Source of the DNA: a virus
Reading direction: 5' to 3' (one strand)
Length of the DNA stretch: 20,638 bases
Virus record (IMG/VR): IMGVR_UViG_3300044858_002105
Location: 1 to 20,638 of that record
Part shown: positions 6,109 through 12,494 of the stretch, in pieces
Numbering within the stretch: the stretch's first letter is position 1
How the letters are laid out: each line of letters begins with the position of its first letter
Position numbers and translations under genes: made by a program
The notes under the pieces: model-generated
What the model was told of the DNA's origin: nothing
Seen by the model: only the letters and a program-made list of their open reading frames with translations
Database searches by the model: none

Positions 6109-7708
6109 TCACGGCCCTTGCTTGTCCTGCGGGTCAAGCGATGCCAACGCTCTTTACACGGACGGACACGAGTTTTGTTTCTCGTGCAAGGCTTATAAGC
6201 ACGGAGACAGTAGTATTCAATACACAAAAATGACAAACGACACGCAACAGTTTGGTTTCACTCCTGTCGCTGGAGAGGTTAAGCCTCTTACTAAGCGTCA
6301 AATCAACGAGGATACGGCTCGTAAATGGGATTATCAGGTAGGGTTGTATAACAATCAGCCTGTTCAGATCGCTAATTACCGGAATATGCAGGGGCAGATT
6401 GTTGCCCAAAAGCTACGGTTTCCTAACAAGGAGTTTATAATCAAGGGGGATGCTTCCAAGATGGGTCTTTACGGCCAGCACTTGTGGCGTGACGGAGGAA
6501 AGATGCTCGTGGTCACTGAAGGCGAGATTGATGCTCTTAGCGTCAGTCAAGTTCAGCAGAATAAGTGGCCTGTTGTTTCTGTTCCTAACGGAGCACAGGG
6601 AGCACTTAAAGCCATCAAGCAGAATATTGAATACATTGACCAGTTTGAAACTGTTGTCTTTATGTTCGACAATGACGAGCACGGTATCAGAGCAGCCAAG
6701 GAGTGTGCTTCCATCCTGAAGCCTAATCGTGCGCGTATTGCTACGCTGGAGTCGAAAGATGCAAACGACCTTCTTACCTCTGGAAACGGAGCCAGCATTA
6801 TTGACGCTATCTGGAAAGCCAAAAGCTTCCGTCCGGATGGCATCGTAGATGCGGCACAAATGTGGGATGCACTGGTTAACGCCCCAAAGATGGAGTCTAT
6901 TCCCTATCCTTGGATCGGTCTGAATGACATGACACGAGGGATACGTAAGGGGGAGCTTGTCACGCTTACCGCTGGTTCTGGTATCGGAAAGAGCCAGATT
7001 TGCCGTGAGATTGCTCACTGGTTGGTTCAGTCCGGTCAGGCTGTAGGTTACATTGCCTTGGAAGAAAGTGTCCGTAGGACGGTTTTGGGGATGCTAGGGA
7101 TTCACCTCAATAAGCCCCTGCACCTTGAAATGTCGGTGTCTGATGACCAGCTTAAAGAGGCTTTTGATGAGGTTATCGGTAGCGGTAACTTCTTCACCTA
7201 TGACCATTTCGGTTCTATTGAGTCCACTAACTTGCTCAATCGTATTCGATACATGGTTCACGGATGCGGGTGTAACTGGATTATACTTGATCACCTTAGC
7301 ATTGTTGTCAGTGCTTTTGGTGAGGGAGATGAACGTAGGCTGATTGATTCCGTAATGACCAAGCTTCGCTCACTGGTCGAAGAGTTGAAGATAGGGGTTA
7401 TTCTCGTCAGCCATCTCAAGCGTCCCGATGGTCGCGGCCACGAAGAAGGGGCAGCTACTTCTCTATCACAACTGCGTGGTTCCGCTGGTATAGCTCAGCT
7501 TAGCGATATGGTATTGGGCCTTGAGCGCAACCAGCAAGACGAACAAAACAAGCACATCACAAGAGTTCGTGTCCTAAAGAACCGCTTTAGCGGAGAAACC
7601 GGACTTGCGTGTAGCCTTGGCTATAACCCCGAAGAAGGCAGACTCAGAGAAGTCCATACTGAGCCTGAAGTTCCAGACCAACTAGAAAATAAGAAACACG
7701 AATTTTAA
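6047..7708 (+). CDS. DNA primase-helicase, T7 gp4-like
   Basis: 553 residues (T7 gp4A is 566). The zinc-binding primase domain has C25, C28, C44 and C47 (CLSC and CFSC). TOPRIM has E158 in VVTEGEIDAL and D208, D210 in MFDNDEHG. The RecA-like helicase has Walker A GSGIGKS (K315), Walker B near IILDHLS (D415), the VSHLKRP sensor region and an arginine-finger-type VLKNRFSGETG. The C-terminus ends KKHEF, keeping the terminal phenylalanine used in T7 to touch the DNA polymerase. ATG 6047 gives an N-terminus resembling T7 gp4; longer TTG starts run into the endonuclease gene. An internal ATG (M62, base 6230) falls where T7 makes the helicase-only form. Confidence 0.95.
   Translation: MDSFTQITDESLENGSSTLVNHGPCLSCGSSDANALYTDGHEFCFSCKAYKHGDSSIQYTKMTNDTQQFGFTPVAGEVKPLTKRQINEDTARKWDYQVGLYNNQPVQIANYRNMQGQIVAQKLRFPNKEFIIKGDASKMGLYGQHLWRDGGKMLVVTEGEIDALSVSQVQQNKWPVVSVPNGAQGALKAIKQNIEYIDQFETVVFMFDNDEHGIRAAKECASILKPNRARIATLESKDANDLLTSGNGASIIDAIWKAKSFRPDGIVDAAQMWDALVNAPKMESIPYPWIGLNDMTRGIRKGELVTLTAGSGIGKSQICREIAHWLVQSGQAVGYIALEESVRRTVLGMLGIHLNKPLHLEMSVSDDQLKEAFDEVIGSGNFFTYDHFGSIESTNLLNRIRYMVHGCGCNWIILDHLSIVVSAFGEGDERRLIDSVMTKLRSLVEELKIGVILVSHLKRPDGRGHEEGAATSLSQLRGSAGIAQLSDMVLGLERNQQDEQNKHITRVRVLKNRFSGETGLACSLGYNPEEGRLREVHTEPEVPDQLENKKHEF
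6230..6232 (+). promoter_or_regulatory. Possible internal start for a helicase-only form (gp4B-like)
   Basis: In-frame ATG at codon 62 of the primase-helicase, just after the zinc domain; T7 starts gp4B at codon 64. Upstream context ACACAAAAATG resembles the context of the gene start at 2048 (CACACAAAATG). No Shine-Dalgarno at proper spacing. Inference from position. Confidence 0.35.
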
Positions 7709-7713
7709 TACTT

Positions 7714-7827
7714 TGTCGGGGAAAAGGGATTGCGGCGGCGTTTTTCTGCGTGTTGTTGGAGTTCCGCTGGTTAGTTTTCATCCCCTGTCTCGTAACCGCA
7801 TAAAAGCGAGACACCCGACACTTTTTT
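7714..7827 (+). ncRNA. Predicted three-way-junction RNA element upstream of the polymerase unit
   Basis: The 121-base gap after the primase-helicase folds by eye into nested stems. Stem 1 is TGTCGGG (7714-7720) with CCCGACA (7814-7820). Stem 2 is GGGAT (7726-7730) with ATCCC (7780-7784), enclosing GCGG/CCGC. Stem 3 is TGTCTCG (7786-7792) with CGAGACA (7807-7813), loop AACCGCATAAAA. Stems 3 and 1 abut with no spacer. A run of six T follows (7822-7827), two bases before the next ATG. It matches no riboswitch or ribozyme core known to me. It could be a terminator, a leader controlling the downstream genes or a processed RNA. Confidence 0.4.
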
Positions 7828-7829
7828 CC

Positions 7830-7991
7830 ATGAAAAAGCAGCCCAAACAAACCAAGTTTGACTTCCTGAGTGAAATTCCGAAGTCAAGTAAACCCCGCAA
7901 CAAAAAGAAGCTAATTAATGAGATTGAAAATCAAGAAAGCGAAGAACAGCTTGAATTAGATCTCCGATGCCCTGAGAATTACGAACTATGA
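7830..7991 (+). CDS. 53-residue protein with clamp-binding-like motif, unknown
   Basis: It begins at ATG 7830 right after the structured RNA and T-run, and its stop overlaps the DNA polymerase start as ATGA (7988-7991), so the two are likely translationally coupled. The N-terminal half is lysine-rich (MKKQPKQTKF, KPRNKKK). The C-terminal half is acidic with QLELDL at residues 40-45, which fits the QLxLxL hexapeptide that docks proteins such as E. coli Pol IV on the bacterial sliding clamp. No globular domain is evident. A role as a small polymerase accessory or tether is inference. A longer frame from 7713 would run across the RNA structure and is not favoured. Confidence 0.6.
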   Translation: MKKQPKQTKFDFLSEIPKSSKPRNKKKLINEIENQESEEQLELDLRCPENYEL

Positions 7992-9829
7992 GCACCCTCC
8001 TGTTCGATACCGAAACGGATCACCTTGTTGAAAAAGCAACAAAGCTTCATTGCTTAGTGGCATACAATCCGGAGACTGATGAGCTTTTCCGGTTTAATTC
8101 TCAAAGCAACAACCTTGAAGAAGGACTAAAGCTTCTTGAGTCTACTGATGTCATAGTAGGACACAACGCAATCGGTTTTGACGTTCCTGTGCTTCAAAAG
8201 CTGTATCCTTCATTCACACCGAAGACAGTGCGTGACACTTTGATTTATACACGGTTCATGTTTGCTGATTTGAAGGAACGCGATTTTCACCGTGTAAACA
8301 AAGACTCTACGTTTCCAAAAAACCTGATCGGATCTCATTCGCTAAAAGCGTGGGGTTTCCGGTTGGGTATTTATAAAGGGGAGTTCAAAGAGAAGAACAG
8401 TTTTGAGAACTGGTCGCCTGAGATGGAGGAGTATTGTGTTCAGGATGTCATGGTAACTCGTCGCCTTTGGCAGATGATCAAGGATCAAAACCCCGCTGAT
8501 CGTGCCGTAGAGCTTGAGCACGATTTTGCCACACTAATCTACGGTCAGGAAAAGCACGGCATTATGTTCGATGTAAAGAAAGCCAACGCTTTGTATGCGA
8601 CCCTTGCCAAAAAGCGGATTGATATTGAACAGAAGCTTCAAGTCATCTTTGAGCCTCGTGTTGAGATCATGAAGAAGCGTCACTACCTCTTCTTTGACAA
8701 AGTGTTTGCTTCCAAAGGCGAAGCTACTGCGTATGCTAAGGCATGGGCAAAAGATCAGTTAATGACCCAAAAGGATGCCCTTGCGTTGATCAAGGAAGGC
8801 GAGCCTCACAAGAAGGAAATCCCATTCAACTGTGGAAGCCGCGATGAAATCGCGCAACGCTTCAAAGCGAAGTATGGATGGGAGCCTACGGAGTTTACTC
8901 CTGACGGAAAACCCAAGATGGATGAGTCAATCCTTTCCAAGCTGGATTTCCCTGAAGCTACTCCTTTACTTGAGTATCTTACGGTTCAAAAGCGTATTGG
9001 ACAGCTTGCGGAGGGTAAAGAAGCGTGGATTAAGTTGGAACGTAACGGACGGATTCACGGACGAGTAAACACCAACGGAGCCGTTACCGGACGATGCACA
9101 CACAGCAAGCCTAACATTGCCCAAGTTCCTGCGGTCAGGGCTGCGTATGGCAAGGAGTGTCGGGAGTTGTTCACCGTTCCTCGTGGATACAAGATGGTGG
9201 GCTGTGACGCTTCCGGATTGGAGTTGCGTTGCTTAGCTCACTACATGGCTAAGTGGGACAACGGAGCCTACGCTACTGAGCTTCTGGAAGGCGACATTCA
9301 CACTGCCAACCAGACTGCTGCTGGTCTTCCTACGCGAGACAATGCCAAGACCTTCATCTATGCGTTCCTTTACGGAGCGGGTGATGCCAAGATCGGAAGC
9401 ATCATTGGTAAGGGTCAGGATGCTGGAAGGCAGCTACGCGAAAATTTCCTGAAGAAAACCCCTGCTTTGAAGTATCTCAAAGAAGCCGTGGAAAAGGCCA
9501 GTAGCCGTGGGTGGCTGGTTGGTCTTGACGGACGGCAGCTTCCTATCCGCTCGCAGCACGCCGCTCTTAACACGCTTTTGCAATCAGCAGGGGCTTTGGT
9601 AATGAAGAAGGCTGCTTGCTTCCTGTGGGAAGGATACCGTGGGGTATTTTCTTGGAAGTTTGTCGCTAACATCCACGACGAATGGCAAATCGAAGTCGAT
9701 GAAGATTACGCTGAGATGATTGGAAAGGGTTCTGTTGATGCCATACAAGACTCAGGGGAATACTTCAACTTCCGATGCCCCCTAGACGGAGAATTCCGTA
9801 TCGGAAATAATTGGGCAGAAACGCACTGA
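7988..9829 (+). CDS. T7-like family A DNA polymerase with 3'-5' exonuclease
   Basis: 613 residues; T7 gp5 has 704. Exonuclease carboxylates: D7 and E9 (FDTETD), D65 (GFDVPV) and D153 (VQDVMVT). Polymerase motif A is CDASGLELRCLAHYM with D407; motif B is RDNAKTFIYAFLYGAG with K454 and Y458 (T7 Y526); motif C is NIHDEW with D564, E565. All catalytic residues are present. The thumb insert that forms the thioredoxin-binding domain in T7 is replaced by a shorter alanine/lysine-rich helix-like segment (about residues 231-277). The basic loop VKWKRRW that precedes IKGLDG in T7 is absent (here SSRGWLVGLDG). It probably replicates the phage genome with the upstream SSB and helicase. Identity is very secure; the processivity mechanism is open. 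Confidence 0.97.
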   Translation: MSTLLFDTETDHLVEKATKLHCLVAYNPETDELFRFNSQSNNLEEGLKLLESTDVIVGHNAIGFDVPVLQKLYPSFTPKTVRDTLIYTRFMFADLKERDFHRVNKDSTFPKNLIGSHSLKAWGFRLGIYKGEFKEKNSFENWSPEMEEYCVQDVMVTRRLWQMIKDQNPADRAVELEHDFATLIYGQEKHGIMFDVKKANALYATLAKKRIDIEQKLQVIFEPRVEIMKKRHYLFFDKVFASKGEATAYAKAWAKDQLMTQKDALALIKEGEPHKKEIPFNCGSRDEIAQRFKAKYGWEPTEFTPDGKPKMDESILSKLDFPEATPLLEYLTVQKRIGQLAEGKEAWIKLERNGRIHGRVNTNGAVTGRCTHSKPNIAQVPAVRAAYGKECRELFTVPRGYKMVGCDASGLELRCLAHYMAKWDNGAYATELLEGDIHTANQTAAGLPTRDNAKTFIYAFLYGAGDAKIGSIIGKGQDAGRQLRENFLKKTPALKYLKEAVEKASSRGWLVGLDGRQLPIRSQHAALNTLLQSAGALVMKKAACFLWEGYRGVFSWKFVANIHDEWQIEVDEDYAEMIGKGSVDAIQDSGEYFNFRCPLDGEFRIGNNWAETH

Positions 9830-9830
9830 T

Positions 9831-10181
9831 ATGGATATTTCTGAAGCCGCCAAAGCTTATATTGCGGGTTATATGGACGGAGAAGGATGCTTTCGCTGGC
9901 ACGTATACTCCCCCGAAGTTGGCGTTAAATCATGCAACCCCTATCCCATGAAATACATTTCAAGTATTTTTGGCGGGACGATCCGGAAAGAAAAAGGAAA
10001 AACTAAAAAAGGAAAGTCTGTTTATAGTCTCCGCTACTACGGACAGACAGCCATTGATGTTCTGGATTGTATTCAGGAATACCTCATCGAGAAAAAAGAC
10101 CAAGCAGAAACAATGATTCAGTTATTCGATCTAAACAATAAACTAAAACAAGCAAAGCGAAAGGATCACAATGAGCACTAA
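9831..10181 (+). CDS. LAGLIDADG-type homing endonuclease (free-standing, single motif)
   Basis: 116 residues with one LAGLIDADG-like helix, AYIAGYMDGEGCFRW (residues 9-23, D16 and E18 as likely metal ligands). The usual C-terminal pattern follows: YISSIFGGTI, a basic hairpin, YYGQTAIDVLDCIQEYLI and a KK..QAE helix. One motif implies it works as a homodimer. It begins one base after the polymerase stop and overlaps the exonuclease start by 11 bases. It is therefore a compact insertion between polymerase and exonuclease rather than an intron-borne ORF; both neighbours look intact. The target is unknown, possibly the same locus in related phages. Confidence 0.75.
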   Translation: MDISEAAKAYIAGYMDGEGCFRWHVYSPEVGVKSCNPYPMKYISSIFGGTIRKEKGKTKKGKSVYSLRYYGQTAIDVLDCIQEYLIEKKDQAETMIQLFDLNNKLKQAKRKDHNEH

Positions 10182-10929
10182 ACGAGTATTACTAATCGAC
10201 GGAGATACAATAGCTTATCAGCAGAGTATCATAGCTGAGCAGCCTATTGATTGGGGTGACGGCTTTTGGACTCTTCACGCTTATTCCAAAGAAGTAATTG
10301 CTGCGGTGGAGAACCGTATCACTAACCTTGTGGAAGACCTCCAAGCTGATGAAGCTGTTATCTGCCTGTCTGACCACAACAACTTCCGACAGGAAATTCT
10401 TCCCTCTTACAAGGAACACCGTAAGAAAACCCGCCGCCCTTTGTGCCTTGGTGATATCAGGGAACATTTGATCTTTAACCGCAAAGCCGTAATTTACCCA
10501 CGACTTGAGGCAGATGACGTTATCGGGATCAACGCCACGGAGAACATCCGTAGGGATTCCGAGATGATCATTGTCGGTATTGACAAAGACTACAAAACCA
10601 TCCCATGCAAATTTTACAACCCTGATAAGCCCGACCTTGGCATTGTCGAGCAAAGCCCCTTGGAAGCTGATCGGTTCTGGATGATGCAAGCCTTGATGGG
10701 AGATGCCGTGGACGGCTACAAAGGGTGTCCTACTGTCGGCCCTAAGAAAGCCGAGGCTCTTCTAGGGTTCGCAGAATCGTTTGAAGATATGTGGGAAATT
10801 GTTAAAAATACCTACGTCAAGAATGGGCTGACTGAGTTGGATGCGCTTATCCATGCTCAGGTGTCCCGAATCCTCCGCTTTGGGGATTACAACAAGAAAA
10901 CCAAAAAGATAAATATATGGACTCCTTAA
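10171..10929 (+). CDS. 5'-3' exonuclease, FEN family, T7 gp6-like
   Basis: 252 residues (T7 gp6 is 300). It removes RNA primers and degrades DNA 5'-3'. Metal-binding acids typical of FEN nucleases are visible: D10 and D12 (LLIDGD), E113, D115 and D116 (LEADDVIG), D138 and D140 (GIDKD), and D178 and D181 (GDAVDG). The YKEHR sequence (80-84) is the conserved YKxxR helix. GCPTVGPKKAEALL (about 185-198) is the helix-3-turn-helix DNA-binding motif. AAAGGA before ATG 10171 is one of the few clear Shine-Dalgarno sites in the window. It overlaps the following gene by 13 bases. Confidence 0.92.
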   Translation: MSTKRVLLIDGDTIAYQQSIIAEQPIDWGDGFWTLHAYSKEVIAAVENRITNLVEDLQADEAVICLSDHNNFRQEILPSYKEHRKKTRRPLCLGDIREHLIFNRKAVIYPRLEADDVIGINATENIRRDSEMIIVGIDKDYKTIPCKFYNPDKPDLGIVEQSPLEADRFWMMQALMGDAVDGYKGCPTVGPKKAEALLGFAESFEDMWEIVKNTYVKNGLTELDALIHAQVSRILRFGDYNKKTKKINIWTP

Positions 10930-11252
10930 AACTAGATTGGAAAGGCACTTGGGTAGACCAAAACCGTGCTCCGGAACCCGTTGAGCTTAAAGCACTTGTG
11001 TGCGAAATCATTGACCGTGTAATGAAGGGTGGCAAAGCCAAACACGGAGAGCACATTTGGTATAACAAGGAGACGGTTCGACACCATGCAGACAGAGTTG
11101 CCCGACACGCTGTTACTTCGTCTATGAGGTGGGAGGGGGATGAGCCTATTTCTGTGGATGGTGAAGACGGTATTGACCACATGGAGAGGGCTGTCATTAG
11201 AGGGCTGTTTGCCCTTGCCAAGATGAAAGCAATCGTTTACCGTGACCGCTAA
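10917..11252 (+). CDS. Possible dATP/dGTP diphosphohydrolase-like protein (DUF5664-like)
   Basis: 111 residues. The spacing G-K-A-K-H-G (39-44), a VRHHADRVARH stretch (H56, H57, H64), a Gly/Asp turn (EGDEPISVD) and EDGIDHMERAVIRGLFALA (83-101) resembles the all-helical DUF5664 family, which is linked to MazG-type nucleotide pyrophosphohydrolases. If so, it would adjust the dNTP pool, together with the dCMP deaminase. The match is by pattern from memory; metal ligands cannot be assigned with certainty. It lies directly after the exonuclease (overlap 13 bases) in the replication block. Confidence 0.4.
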   Translation: MDSLKLDWKGTWVDQNRAPEPVELKALVCEIIDRVMKGGKAKHGEHIWYNKETVRHHADRVARHAVTSSMRWEGDEPISVDGEDGIDHMERAVIRGLFALAKMKAIVYRDR

Positions 11253-11254
11253 TT

Positions 11255-11452
11255 ATGGAATCTGATACTTTTCCAATAATTCCGAAAGACCTCATCGAAG
11301 CACTTAATGAGATTGTTCCGGAACAGCATCCTTCCCTTTCGGACTCCAAGAGGAAAATATGGTGGAACGCAGGGAAAAGAAGCCTTGTAAATTTTCTGGT
11401 TGACAAATACAACCTTCAGAATCAAAACATCCTGAGCAATTCAACTATCTAA
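11255..11452 (+). CDS. Small conserved-type phage protein, unknown
   Basis: 65 residues starting two bases after the previous stop. The pattern FPIIPKDLIEALNEIVPEQ, then KIWWNAGKRSLVNFLVDKY, resembles small proteins I associate with other podoviruses and cyanophages (IP.eLleaLe followed by IW..G...vv.fL). No function is known to me. It is probably a helical domain. It is the last gene of the replication block before the virion cassette. Confidence 0.65.
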   Translation: MESDTFPIIPKDLIEALNEIVPEQHPSLSDSKRKIWWNAGKRSLVNFLVDKYNLQNQNILSNSTI

Positions 11453-11468
11453 TACCACTTAAAACACT

Positions 11469-11861
11469 ATGGCTCCTTCATCACCAAAAAGTTCAAGTTA
11501 CCAAGAAAAAGTAGCCGCAGCTAAAGCTGTGGGGCTTGATGCCAATGCAAACTGGGTTGAAATTAAGGAGGCGCAGAAACAAGCTGAACTTGCTAGAATT
11601 ACAGCAGAAAACTTAAAAAAACAAAGAGAAAGAGGGGAGGCGTTGAGGTTACAAGACGAAAAAACCCGCAATGAAAATTCATTAAAACAGCAGCAACAGC
11701 AGCAGCAGAAAAAATCAGCAGTCACTATTGACCAACAAGAGCGTGAAAGAATGGTGAGGACTTTTCAAACTCGTCGCCGTGGCCGCGCCTCTCTTCGTAT
11801 TAACCTTGGTTCTTCTGGATCTCCGTATGAGGGCTCTTCTGGAATCAGTATTAACTTGTAA
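11469..11861 (+). CDS. T7 gp7.3-like virion accessory protein (coiled coil, Gly/Ser tail)
   Basis: 130 residues. A long charged helix (about 20-85) contains seven consecutive glutamines. Then come an arginine-rich stretch (RTFQTRRRGR) and the tail RASLRINLGSSGS...GISINL. T7 gp7.3, a small tail-associated virion protein, ends with the similar KKSLSVARSSGGGINI, so a tail-assembly role is suggested. The next gene has the same type of C-terminus. The link is a short-motif inference; the helical part is too low in complexity to help. Confidence 0.5.
   Translation: MAPSSPKSSSYQEKVAAAKAVGLDANANWVEIKEAQKQAELARITAENLKKQRERGEALRLQDEKTRNENSLKQQQQQQQKKSAVTIDQQERERMVRTFQTRRRGRASLRINLGSSGSPYEGSSGISINL
11688..11708 (+). 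repeat. CAG/CAA trinucleotide run encoding seven glutamines
   Basis: Seven codons CAG or CAA (one CAA) inside the coiled-coil gene, a potential slippage tract that would change glutamine number without shifting frame. Confidence 0.85.
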
Positions 11862-11866
11862 ATATT

Positions 11867-12217
11867 ATGTGTATGTTCGGTGGAAATAGAGGTGCGGGTA
11901 TTCAAGCTCAAATTGCAGCACAGCAGCAAATGGCGGCTCGACAAGAAGCTATGTTCCGTCAGCAAATGGAAGAGAGCAAAAAAGCGGAAAACGAGCAGAG
12001 GCTTCGCTACGAGCAATCACGTAATGAGCAACAGCTTGAATCTGAACGGATTCAGCAAGAACAATCTGATGCCAAAGCTAGACAAGAACAAATTAAGCAA
12101 AAAACTGCATCTTCTTATCAAAAGACTCAAACATCAGCTTCAACAGGAAAAGCTGCTTTACGTATCAACCCTATGGTTTCTGAAGCCACAACCGGAGTTA
12201 ACGTCACGCCTCTATGA
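11867..12217 (+). CDS. Second gp7.3/gp6.7-like virion accessory protein
   Basis: 116 residues from ATG 11867 (a second ATG follows at 11873). The N-terminus MCMFGGNRG recalls the MCF-type start of T7 gp6.7. Then a Gln/Glu/Arg-rich coiled coil (about 10-85) and a serine/threonine linker lead to GKAALRINPMVSEATTGVNV. This tail mirrors the upstream protein (GRASLRIN...GISI), so the two are probably distant paralogues or share a docking peptide. The last 4 bases overlap the next start. A role in tail or portal assembly is inferred. Confidence 0.5.
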   Translation: MCMFGGNRGAGIQAQIAAQQQMAARQEAMFRQQMEESKKAENEQRLRYEQSRNEQQLESERIQQEQSDAKARQEQIKQKTASSYQKTQTSASTGKAALRINPMVSEATTGVNVTPL

Positions 12218-12492
12218 GTCTTAACGCATGGGCTAAAGCTTTGGGTGAGTATGGAGCTACGTTCATTGCTTCAACCACACGATTTCAGGGTAACTGGTCT
12301 GCGTTGCAGTGTATTGTCGCAACTAAGTTCTCAACTTTGGACGGTAATTTCAACGGAGACGTTTCCTCGTTTATCAACGATACTCAAGCCAGTGCTTATG
12401 AGTTTCCAGCGGGTTTTGTCATTTTTGGGGACATCCGTGCAATCGACCTTCATTACGGAAAAGTCATAGCCTACAAGAGCAATAACGCCTAA
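12214..12492 (+). CDS. Small structural-type protein, unknown
   Basis: 92 residues with ATGA overlap to the upstream gene. It starts SLNAWAKALGEYGATFIAST; the rest is beta-rich (NWSALQCIVATKFSTL; EFPAGFVIFGDIRAIDL; GKVIAYKS). The pattern of a sheet protein ending in an AIxLxxGKVIAYK strand is one I associate with small phage structural proteins of unknown role. It sits between the gp7.3-like genes and the fibre-like gene. Confidence 0.55.
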   Translation: MSLNAWAKALGEYGATFIASTTRFQGNWSALQCIVATKFSTLDGNFNGDVSSFINDTQASAYEFPAGFVIFGDIRAIDLHYGKVIAYKSNNA

Positions 12493-12494
12493 TC

